From assembly GCA_001579985.1 (NCBI GenBank), contig LRSR01013546.1:1-44550 (forward strand): a stretch of DNA of 44,550 bases, in the 5' to 3' direction. The notes under the pieces are model-generated. The model saw only the letters and a program-made list of their open reading frames with translations, did no database searches and was not told where the DNA came from. The DNA comes from Hypsibius dujardini. Taxonomy: Eukaryota > Tardigrada > Eutardigrada > Parachela > Hypsibiidae. Position 1 is the stretch's first letter, and each line of letters starts with the position of its first letter. Positions 22,452-33,227 of the stretch are shown here, piece by piece. Made by a program: the position numbers and the translations under genes.

Positions 22452-22589
22452 GTACTGTACTGTCTCCCTCATTTGGTGCTGCTTTTTAGACCCACCCGTA
22501 CATTATGACTGCACACACTGTGCTTCACTTCAGTCATTATATACGGTGGATCTAAAACGCAGCACCAAATGATGGAGACAGTACAGTAC
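22452..22589. repeat. Foldback hairpin element
   Basis: Arms 22452-22511 and 22531-22589 are complementary apart from a few mismatches: gtactgtactgtctcc with ggagacagtacagtac, and atttggtgct with agcaccaaat. The loop is about 19 bases. It is MITE-like, with no coding capacity. Confidence 0.85.
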
Positions 22590-23589
22590 CTACTTATATA
22601 TACATGCAAAACCTTTTTGTTGAGCCATCGTGTTACCTCCATTTTTATGATTTCAACCTACAATTACGAAGAGGCAGCAAATTAGCAACCGAAAGGACCT
22701 TCAGAGGTATGAATAACACTTTATTCAAATAAAGCTTTTTAGCTCAGCATAAACTGAGCTGCCACTTGGGCAATGAAAGAAATGTCAGTGCTAAGCATAA
22801 ACATGAGACAGGGAAATGGTTATATATACTGAATGAAAACGCAAAGTGCTTTTAAAAAAGGATGAAAAGAGCCCACAAAAAGAGAAAATGACTGCTTGTG
22901 CACGAGGCTCTTGCAGAGTTAAGTCGTTATGGAAATGCTGACTGAATCCTTCAGAACGGAGACCGCAATCTCCTTTTGTAAGCTCGCGTGGCACACAAAA
23001 ACGCTTTCGAAAAGCGTCAACAAAGTTAGACGCGGTTCCGCATGCCTCTTCGTGTCATACTTGTATTCCTGTATTCCACATATGCTGTTAATTGTCTTTA
23101 GTGAATGGATAGTCAAAGTCAAGGGCAAAATCGTTAACGAGACCGGTAAGTGGGTGGAACGCTATGACGTAACACACACCTTTCTCACACAATACGGATT
23201 GAATAGGCAGCAGCATCCCCAGAATACAGGGCGGGTATCCGCATGGGAGCATCTCTAGTCACCGCGCTGTGTGTATTTGAGAAATATGATAAAGCATCCA
23301 TCCGCAACTGCTTTCCATGCCTATTACTCAAACATTTTCCCAACGGGATTTTCCCGCATAAAAATGTATTCGCGATAAAAATGCCGTAATATTCGAATTA
23401 CGGGCAAACTTACAGCACTGCCAGCAGTGCACGTCGCTTGTTGCCTTGTTGACGGCCTCTCTGTCCGTCACATGCGCCGATTATTTCGTGTTCCACCTTG
23501 TGGCTCCTCAAGGTCACACGAAACGCGCAACAAAACAAAGAGTCGATAAGAAGAGCAAGCACACGAGGGACACGATGAGCCTAACTACA

Positions 23590-23700
23590 GCACATAATAA
23601 GTACATAAATAAATACATAATAAGTACGTAATAAGTACATAATAATTATATAATATGTACATAATAAATACATAATAAGCACATAATAATTATATAACAG
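23590..23700. repeat. Degenerate (ACATAATAAGT)n tandem tract
   Basis: About ten imperfect ~10-11 base units of acataataagt / acataataatt lie about 100 bases upstream of the cathepsin B-like gene start. Confidence 0.85.
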
Positions 23701-23798
23701 GTATATAATAGCTTCCTTACTACCACGTGCCGTAACCGAACGAACGTCCTCGTTTTGTTCGCCCTTTTCCAAAGTCACATTTTCCTCGCAAACTTCAT

Positions 23799-26700
23799 AT
23801 GCCCAAAAGGATGTCTAGAAAGAAAGTTTCACCAATGTTCTGTGTATTTTTCACACTTGCCGGATTCGCCACGGTCGCACCCGGTCAAACTGACTCCGAC
23901 GTCCAATCTGCTAATCAACTTAACTCGTAAGAAGTATTATTACAGTATATAATTTTATGATCTCCATCCATCTAAAAACTTTATTTGCAGCGATAATTAA
24001 CGTGATCAAGGGAGATTTTTCCGCTGCTCTTGGTTTGACATATAGCTCTGTATTTCACACCGAAAAAGACATAATTTTTGTCGTCTGTATCAGCATATTC
24101 GGAGTTAAAATTTATTCGATGGGTGTTTATAAAAAAATACATCTTAATCTAAATTAAATAACCATTGTATCGTGACATCATTTTTTTCTATTTTTTAGGT
24201 TATTTAATTGTATTAAAATGTAATCGTTTTATTCTTAATGTTATTAAGTTTGAAAACAATTATTTACTCCATTATTGTTTTATTTTGATGCCCAGTGAAC
24301 TTTTTTCTGGACAAAGATATTTTGCCATATTTTTTGAAGGGAAATTATTCCGCAGTTGCTGGCGACTAATAAAGACACTGTCACGTCCGCGGGATGGATC
24401 TCGGGACCGACCAGTCGCACTGGCCAAACAAAAGATTATCTCCGCCGTCAAGCCGGGTCCCTGTTGGACCTGTCGAACGTCGAGAATGAGCCCCACCTCC
24501 CGCCGCCATCTTTTCAAAACCGTCTCACATTGCCGGTCAGTTTTGACAGCAGGGTCGCTTGGCCCAACTGCACGAGTATCCGGCGGATTTTCGACCAAGG
24601 CAGATGCAGCTGTTGTTGGGTACGTGTGGTCAAACTCAAACGAACAAGGAATTGTGAATTGTGACAAAAGATATTTGTTAATGCATTCGGATGCAAGGAG
24701 TAATGTAAATGAAAACGAAAAATTGATGCCTCAGTTTTAGCTTTTTAGGCGAATCCGAAAAACAAATAACGCCCATTTCTCAAGACAAATGTATTCGAAC
24801 CTAACAAAGAAACACTTTTTCTGGCTATGCTAAGGACGGTGTGGTTAGTGGAGTGTAATGCCGTCTTTGATAATGGATCCCCACCAGTCCTTGCAATGCA
24901 ACCTTCTGCAGCGTATTGTGTAGAGCTAAATTAATTGCTTATTGGAATTGACAATGTTACGGACAGGGGCATGATAAATCCAGGTACAGATCCTACAAAA
25001 TGTAAATTTCTACTAAAGCGCATTATGCAGATTACATCTTCCTTAGTTGAACGTTATATTGTCATAAAATAAGCTGATGGACAAGTCCTGCCAATATTGT
25101 GAAGTTGTGATTACATGCACACTTGCGTTTAATGCCTATGTGCTCAAGTTAAAGCCACCCATTAAGCTTTGGCCCAGCAAAATAGGGGGTCTGAGTTCGA
25201 GCCGATTCAAGCCAACGCGGGTAGCTGCTTTCGATCGATCAATTGATTGACCAAATTTATCTTTTGGCGATCATGCATCCCTGATTGATTTCTTAAGCGT
25301 TTTTCGATGCCTAAAATGCCCGTCTAGTAAGTCACGACCTGTAACACCAACCAAAGTTACATTTTGTATAATGATATGTTTTTTTTCTGATTTTACTCCG
25401 TTCCGTTCTCCGATGGTTGGGCGAGTTCAATCAATAATCAATCGTTGAAAAGCAACAGCACGCGGTAGCTAGAATTGGCTCAAACTCGGACCCCCCCCCT
25501 GTTTTGCTGAGCCAAAGCTTAAAGGGTGGCTTTAACTTGGGCACATAGGCATTAAAATCAAGTCTGTATGTATATGTATATACGTACTGCAATTGCAATG
25601 CTATTAGTACATAATAATGCCCTTTTACAGGCTGCTTCAGGGGCAGGTGTGATATCCGATCGTATCTGCATCGCTTCTAAGAAAAAGAACGTCGACATCC
25701 AGATGTCCGTTCAGGATCCCCTCATCTGCAGTGGTGGAAAGGAAAATCTATGGTAGTAAAATGGTTATAAAAAGCGGTCTTCATTAAATGCTAAGACCAT
25801 TAATAATTATCTCTTTATATGGGAGATCAAATGAAGACATCAAATTTCTGATGAATAATCAGTATTTTTAATTATTCAGCGATAAATATTTCTACCAGTT
25901 TTAACCTTGAAATTCTTAGCATTTTTATCATTCGTTTGGCTGCTGGCGGTTCGCTTATCATTTTTAGCAATGTGTTGTGACATTCAATTATAATGTTAAT
26001 TTATTATTTTATTGCCGCCCAATTTTCCGACCGGGAACAAAAAAAGACGCAAAGACTTCGGGAGATTCTACATTAATTGGAAATAATATTTTCAGCAATG
26101 ATGCTTACCCAAAGACGGTCTACGAAATGTTCACCACCAACGGTATCGTCACCGGTGGCGCCTATGGCTCCAATCACGGTTGCATGCCCTACCAGGCCTT
26201 TACACAGGAAGAAACCGACAATACCAGCAGCGCTAACTGCCCCAACAAGTGCACCAACATATCCCACGGAAAAACCTACGCTCAAGACAAAATCAAAGGT
26301 CCGTATTTCTGAATGATAATTTCTCAGTTAATTATTTAAGATTGCATACCCCGTATATACCGGTATACGTAGGTGTGAGTTGGTACGCAATAGGAGCGAA
26401 ATTCGTCAGGACCCCGAAGGGTCTCCAGGACCTACCGAGTGCAATCAGGCAAATCCAACAGGAATTGATGACCAGGGGACCTCTCACTATGGTTTTTGTG
26501 GTCTACGAGGACTTCTTTACGTACAAATCAGGTGAGAAAATTGTATTAAATTTGCTGCAGTTAGAAGCTTTTTACTTAATGATTATTATTTTACTATACT
26601 TCACTAACATACTGTTTGAACAAAGCAATTTAAGATAGACTTTTACCGGGTACCTAAACTAATAAACTAAACTCGTTAACCAAACTTATAAACTAAATAC

Positions 26701-27556
26701 TTACAAACTAAACTTATAAACTTATAAACTTATCAACTAAACTGACAAAGTTATTATTTCTTAAGATAAACTTATACCGGGTACCTAAACTTATAAACTT
26801 ATGCCAGGCTAATTAAATGACTGAAAAGCCCCACCGTTGGACGAGATTACAATTAAAAATTACGGCGCTATCATTTCATTTGGGACTTTAAAAATGCATT
26901 TTTAATGCACTCCTCAATCAAACAAAGCAGCATAGTCTGTCATGCAAAAACCAACGAGCCAATCACGGGCAAGTGAACGGAATTGAACGATCCTCTGAAG
27001 CTTGATGTGAATCAGCGGGGGTGAGGCATAATCGACCCTTGAGATCGGGAGCGTACAGCACTAATGATTTTTGTCTAATTTATTTTAATGCTTAAAACTC
27101 TTAGCATAGTTTTTTTGAAATTAGTTGACTAATTTCAATGCTTGTTTTAGTATTTCCCAAATGACCTTTTAGTAACTAGCGCTTAAATTAACTTTTATTT
27201 GTCAACTAAAAAACAAAAGCCAAAAAATTAGTCATTAATTTTAGTTTAATTTTAGTTTACTTTTTTATAGTTTAGCTTTGCCATCCCTGTATTGACCGTC
27301 GGGGATGTGTGCGTGGTTGATTTCAGGGGTTTATCGCCATGTGTTTGGCAACCCTGTGGCGGGGCATGCCATGCGCCTGATTGGCTGGGGCACGGAAGGG
27401 AAGACGGACTACTGGCTGCTGGCCAACTCCTGGGGCACCAACTGGGGCATCCGCGGGTTCGTCAAGTTCGTCCGCGGGGAGGATCATTTGGGGATCGAGC
27501 AGTATCTCGTCACGGCCACCGCACAGTCCCATCAATTACCGATAGAGCTCCTTTGA
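23799..27556 (+). CDS. Cathepsin B-like cysteine peptidase (papain family C1)
   Basis: Exons 24356-24619, 25631-25752, 26096-26298, 26373-26531 and 27327-27556 join in phase to about 325 residues. A candidate first exon (23799-23926; start at 23799 or 23811) encodes a signal peptide-like [17 protein letters not shown], but its phase does not fit 24356, so an exon is missing or the donor differs. The 24356 exon carries the propeptide-like SAGWISGP and the active site, Q-G-R-C-S-C-C-W. The next exon gives ISDRICIAS. The third has GCMPY and a Cys-rich loop. The last holds the catalytic His (A-G-H-A-M) and Asn (ANSWG). Cathepsin B peptidases act in lysosome or gut. The occluding loop is short and lacks the His-His pair that gives cathepsin B its dipeptidyl carboxypeptidase activity, so endopeptidase activity is expected. 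The 26298 donor is gtccgt, an unusual +3 base. Confidence 0.83.
24620..25630. other. Cathepsin B-like intron holding a foldback element
   Basis: A 1,011-base intron between the active-site exon and the ISDRICIAS exon. It is largely occupied by the 25128-25556 foldback. Confidence 0.75.
25128..25556. repeat. Foldback (MITE-like) element in cathepsin B-like intron
   Basis: Inverted arms of about 100 bases (25128 to ~25225 and ~25456 to 25556): tttaatgcctatgtgc pairs with gcacataggcattaaa, and aagttaaagccaccc with gggtggctttaactt. The ~230-base centre contains gatcgatcaattgattg. It is entirely intronic, with no coding capacity. Confidence 0.88.
26532..27326. other. Cathepsin B-like last intron with two repeat tracts
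   Basis: A 795-base intron. 26640-26810 has repeated aaacttataaact units. 27070-27290 is the ttag-rich degenerate repeat ending agctttgccatccctg, which lies directly before the last exon. Confidence 0.7.
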
Positions 27557-29352
27557 TTCAGCCTTCAATTCTCTTTAGTTCTTCGTGATGTGACGTACGT
27601 AAATTACTGGCACGCCAAAATAGCATTTACCATGTTTAGTCAGAACTTTGTAGAGCTTAAAGAAAAACGGCACAGTCTGCTCTAAAAAGCGCTGTAAAAT
27701 TTGTGAACTGAAGTTTGTGAATTGTGAATTGTGAATTGTGAAAGTTTGTGAACTTTGTGAACTTTATTGTGAACTTTAATGAAAATCGTAAAATCAAAAG
27801 AATTTCGAAATATATTTTAATTATATATATATTATTATAATATTATACACAAAAACCTCACTTTATCTTTATAATAATACAAATTCTAAAACATAAATAC
27901 AAAATAAACTGTAAAAATCGCCACATGATGGGAGTATCACTTAAATCATAATGATATAATGATATACGGTCATGCTTTCTAGTACAGTAATGTTTTTATT
28001 CTGCGTTATTTATATATTTCTTAATTAATACCGTAGCTGCAATTATTTGGGTGAGAATACTTACGTAATGTTTTAATTTACACAATCAGAAGATATTTAA
28101 AATCAATGAACGCTGTTTCGTTATCTTTTTAATCGGAAACATCAAATGAACATTGAAATATTTAATTTTGAAGTATTGATTTTAGTTTGTGTTATAATAA
28201 ATGTAAGGCGATACTTTTGGGTAAAACTTATTTCAAAATTCTTTCAATTTCACAAACTTCACATCAAAACTTCACTTTACAACTTCACTTCACAAACCTC
28301 ACAGCGCTTTTTAGATTGTGCCGAGAAAAACGCTGAAAAGAGTAAAATTGTCCCGTCTCTTTTCAATGGCACATGCTAGGTCGAAATTCACTTTTGGAAA
28401 AAGGTATACCTGAAATAACCAAATAGTTTAGGCAATAAAAAGTCTGGAAGCTTCTGTTCATATGATAATTGAAATAACTCAGTCCCCCTTACTGAATGAT
28501 TGATTTGAACATATTTTTAATCTTCTTATTCCACCTTGTTTTACTTGCGCAGGTAATCAGACATCAAAATTCAGATTGTTTTGCGTGGACATAAATTTTG
28601 CATGAAGTCAGTTGGTGGAGCCTTTGGCTATTCCTCCAATGGCACTGTAATATTTTCTGTTCGACTTTTTATTAGCCGTTAATTTCGCCCAATCATTCCG
28701 GAAAAATGTCTTTGTGATATCTAACGATTTTAAATTTGATTGAAATGAGGTCATGTAGAAAAGATATACCTATAAACTAAACTTCACTTGCACATGGTTT
28801 CTGGGTGCCTGCAGCGCCGCCTGGTGTCGCGGACACATCTCCATTCCAATACCACCGTCCACTTCGCCTCCACTCACTTTTTGCTCCTTTAATGGAAGTG
28901 GAAATGGAGCGTAACAAAATAAATCGTTAAATTTCTCTCCACACCACTGTTTGTATACACGTGGCCACAACGCTGGTCGTTTTTAGTTCGAATCACTCTC
29001 CACTCTCCATCGGCTTGGCTGGAACTTGGTCCGCCTAGAATTGCGGCCCGCTGTGTACACACACAACTTATCTCTCTCTCGGGGGCTCCTCAAGTTGTTG
29101 TCGGTGGCGCTCTTCACACCCATTCCGCAGCCGACCAAGACCCCAATCATCGCTGCTTGCTTGCTGTGACACCAATTGTCAGTCGGAAATTGGAACTATC
29201 GATGTCAACCGCTTCAAATCGCCCGTGCTTTTTCAGCCATTTTCTTGTTCGTTTTCTCCCCTTCCACCGCAAAATATAGGCTTTACTCTGCCATCCTCGA
29301 TTGGATCGGCTTGATCCCCGGTTTTTCGGGAAGCTCAATCCCATCTACCACA
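27557..29352. other. Intergenic between cathepsin B-like and RhoGAP genes
   Basis: Contains the 27668-28323 foldback and, to the right, a unique-looking stretch that should include the RhoGAP promoter and 5' UTR. No clear TATA box and no coding exon were found. Confidence 0.55.
27668..28323. repeat. Foldback element with tandem gtgaa/ttcac arms
   Basis: The ends cggcaca...ctaaaaagcgctgt and cagcgctttttag...tgtgccg are inverted. Just inside, the left arm carries tandem gtgaattgtgaa units and the right arm tandem ttcacttcacaaac units. The centre is AT-rich with no coding frame. It lies about 110 bases past the cathepsin B-like stop. Confidence 0.75.
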
Positions 29353-31034
29353 ATGAATCGGAATTTTAAGAATCAGTTCAACCGGATGATCCAGATTCCG
29401 CAGGGATGGGGAAGGTGAGCATCTTTTGGGGGAGGAATTGTCCTTTCCAGTTATCCTTACTTGCCCTCTTCTCCTAACCTATTTGGAAAAAATAATAGTA
29501 AAAACTTCGTAAAATCCTGTTAAAAGTCGGGAAAATAAACGACAAGTTGTTATTCGGGAAATGAAAAAGAAAGAGAATTTGAAATTTCATGTCGATCGCT
29601 CAATCAAAGGCACCTTGCTTCTGAAAATTACATTTCAATGAATTGGCTTTGATTGATTCGTTGATTGGTGACATACTGCGCTCAGTTTTTCCGTTTCTTT
29701 TCTCTCCGAGTTTTGTTCACTTGAAATATCCTTTTCTTTTTCTGCGTTACAGAATTAGTTTTTTTAGAGATCCATGTCGAAAGGCGTGAAAGTGTTGATT
29801 TAGAGATGCTTGGATAATTGACAGAGCCGGAATGATTCGCCTCTTCCAGCAATTTTCGCCTTTTTTTGGTGCACTTTGACGCGGGTGATATCTCATTTTT
29901 CAGACCGGACAAAAGCGAGGTGCTGACGAAGGAAATGGAGAATTTGAGCGTGATTCTACAGCAGATGCAGGAGACGTGTCACGCGTTGTCTAAGGGAATT
30001 AAGGATGGCATTCCCAATTATCCCGGGGAACCGGAAAAACGGACGGTAAGTGTCTGTGTGTGTTTTAGTTTTGCGCTAAAATTAGCTTAGCCATCAGTTA
30101 GTATTAGACATTGCGGATCGCCAGATTTTTTACAGTTAGTTTCAGCAGACAATCTCATTTTTGGATATCCATTGTTTCATCTGGTTGATTGTTAATTGTC
30201 TTACTTTTGGTTGGCCAGCTATTTGTTCGGTTGATTGATGTATTGTTACTGTTCGAATTAGCTTTTTCCTCTTATCATTTGTCTTTGTTCACCGGGTATG
30301 TGAATCAAAGCAATAAATTCCGAATTGAATCTGATCAAAAGCGGTATCCGGTTTTGGAAGCCCGACTTATTTTTTGGAATTTAAAGTAACTCATTTGATC
30401 GATTATTGATTTAGTGTGATTTACTGATTGATTTATTGATTTGGTGCTCGGCTAGTTGATTCGTTGATTTTTGTATTTCGATCCATTTCTGTGTTTCATT
30501 TATCGTTTCTGAAGGATCATCGAATTACGAATTTGGCCGAATAATTTTACATGTTTTTTCACACTGCCTGTAGAAGAAAACACCAGAATGGGCCATGGCA
30601 CAGCTGCTGCGCAAGTGCAGCGACGACCTCTATAATTTGTGCAGCAACAGTCCGGGCTTCGGCTCGATGCTGACCTACGCCGCGGAAACGGAGGAGCTCT
30701 TGGCCAAGAACCACATCCAGTATGAGATGAAGGTGGAGGATGCACTGTTTAAACCGTTGGCCGACATGGAAAATGAGTACAAGAACGTGGGGAAGCTCAA
30801 AAAGCAGCTGTATAAGTTGAGCGCCGAGATGGAAGAGAAGAAGAAAAAGTAAGCACAAACAAAGGCAGGCAGGCAGTGAGATAAAAGGGCAAGAACGCAT
30901 CTAGATTTATGAGTGAAAGAGCAGACGGTCGGACAGGCAGACAGACACACAGACACACAGACACACAGACACACAGACACACAGACACAGACACAGACAG
31001 ACAGACACAGACAGACTGGCACACACAGAGACAG

Positions 31035-31077
<43 letters not shown>

Positions 31078-33176
31078 TGAATGGACGAACGGATCGACAA
31101 ACACACAGACATACAGCTAGACAGACATACAGACAGGCTTCAAGTGCCTTCGTGCTTCAGGTATCAGAGTGCAGCGCGACAGTCGACAGTCGGATCGGCT
31201 GAAACGAGCGGTGCGAAAGTGGCACAGATGAAGGATGAATACGAGGATTTGTCCAAACAGGTGGACCATGCCAGGGTATGTCGACTATTTGCTGCTGCTG
31301 CACTATTCCAACGCAGCTGCGGAATGTGGCATTATTGAAAATTGGATCTTTTGCGCTCCGTAGGACGCCCTCACGACGGAAATTCTAAGCATGGTCTCGC
31401 GAGAAGGTGATTGTTCCGACGTCATACTCAAGGTATGTCTCACAATCAGTGATCACAATTGCTAATTTATTCAGGAAGCAAGTGGATATATTGTAGTTTC
31501 TCTTTCTGACATAGCACGTCAAGTTAAAGGCGGAATATCATCGAGAGGCCTTGAAGGTGTTCGATTCACTACTTCCGAAGATGGAGGATGCGAATGGTAC
31601 GAGAGTTCTGAAGAAGTTACGATGAAGATTAGATGGACTGTCTATTAGATGGAGCGGCGGAAGGTTTTTGACTGACAGACGTTTGCCGTTTCAGACCAGT
31701 CGCCACGGCCACTTTTCGGGGCAGACTTGAATGCGGATCTACGGCGGAATCGACGAAGCGTCGCCTTCGTCATCGACATTTGTACAGCCTTCCTGTACCA
31801 GAATTCACTTGAAGAGGAGGTATGTTGGCGTGACTTCGTCGGCTTTTGGCCTTGCAAGCTACTTCATCTAACAATTTGCACGCGATTCTGATGTCTGATG
31901 TCTTAGTTGTCTGAAAATTTATGTCGATGGATGTCTGTTGATGTCTGTCGATATGTCTTCCAATTCCTTGCCCGTCTAACGTCATTTACTGTCAGATTGT
32001 CTATCTAGACTTGTATGTGTGCCTGGTTAAATTGTCCATCATATTCGACATCAGACAGTCTGGCCTCCGACTGCCTGCTTGTCTGGTTTCTAGAATGATG
32101 TCTGAATGTCTTCTTGTTTAGTTGTCTAACCGGCAGAATGATGCTTCATGTTAAAATTCTTTCCTTCCCCACGGCTGACTGAGTGTCATCTAACGACGCT
32201 GACTGTCAGACTGGCTGTTTGCGGTTTGTAGCCAGCTTATTTATATGTCAGTCTGCCCCGTTACGTTACGTTATATCTACCTATCTCTTTCCTTATGAAA
32301 ATGTCTGCCTGTTCGGCGTGCCTTCCTGTTTGCGTGTCTATCGGCTTATGCGCTTATCTGTCTGTCTGCCTATCTGTCTGCCTGTCTGTCTGCCTGCCTG
32401 TCTGCCTGCCTGTCTGTCTGTTTGTCCGTCTGTCTGTTTGTCTGTCGATTTGTTTATCTGCCCTAGCTGATAGTCCTTTCGAGAATATTCCGTACCGTAA
32501 CATCTACAATCTAAAGCAGAAGGCGTTTCGTTTTGCTCATACCGTGTTTTTATTGTCTTCAGGGTCTCTTCCGGTTGGCCGGTGGTGCGAGCAAAGTGAA
32601 GATGTTCAAAGCCGCCTTCGACGCGCAAGTGGAGAATGAAAACACCCGGCAGTATGAAGTGCTGGACCTGCTGTCCTACCACATGGACCACCACGCCGTG
32701 GCCAGCACCCTCAAATGCTATTTGCGCGAACTCCAGGAACCCCTGACGACCGCGGCACTGTACGACGACTGGATGGACGCTGTCAAGTACGTCGAACTTA
32801 CCACCCCCTCCAACTGTGTTCCGCGTGTATTTTATCTCGCTTGCATGCACTTGATCTTGAGCACCTTTTTCTCAGCCATGCACCACCGCTTGTTTGCATG
32901 TTATATTGTCGTGTGTTTACTCTCTCGTCACCCTACTGCTTGCTGCTCTCTTGTCACAAATCAGTCAGCGGTGCCGTTGTTCTTGACAGAATCGGAGATC
33001 CCACCGCCCGATGTCAGGCCTTGACGGCGGTTGTTAACAAACTACCCGTGGAGAATTATGATAATTTGGGGTGAGTGGTAAAGGACTGTGAGAGGCACAA
33101 TGGACATGGTTAATCAGCAAATCACTGTAGCGAGAAATACATTCTGATACGGACAAGCAGGCATTAAGACATGTGA

Positions 33177-33227
<51 letters not shown>

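Larger units (their letters stand above)
22219..23798. other. Intergenic, no supported gene
   Basis: Contains the hairpin 22452-22589 and a cataataagta tandem tract (23590-23700). A 109-codon frame at 22929-23258 is open but has no recognisable domain or splice context. Probably the upstream region of the cathepsin B-like gene. Confidence 0.5.

Noticed and set aside
22929-23258. 109-codon open frame as a gene
   Set aside because: There are no family motifs, no splice context, and the length is within chance for this composition.
24165-24740. 191-codon open frame
   Set aside because: It overlaps the cathepsin B-like active-site exon in a different frame and contains none of the family motifs.
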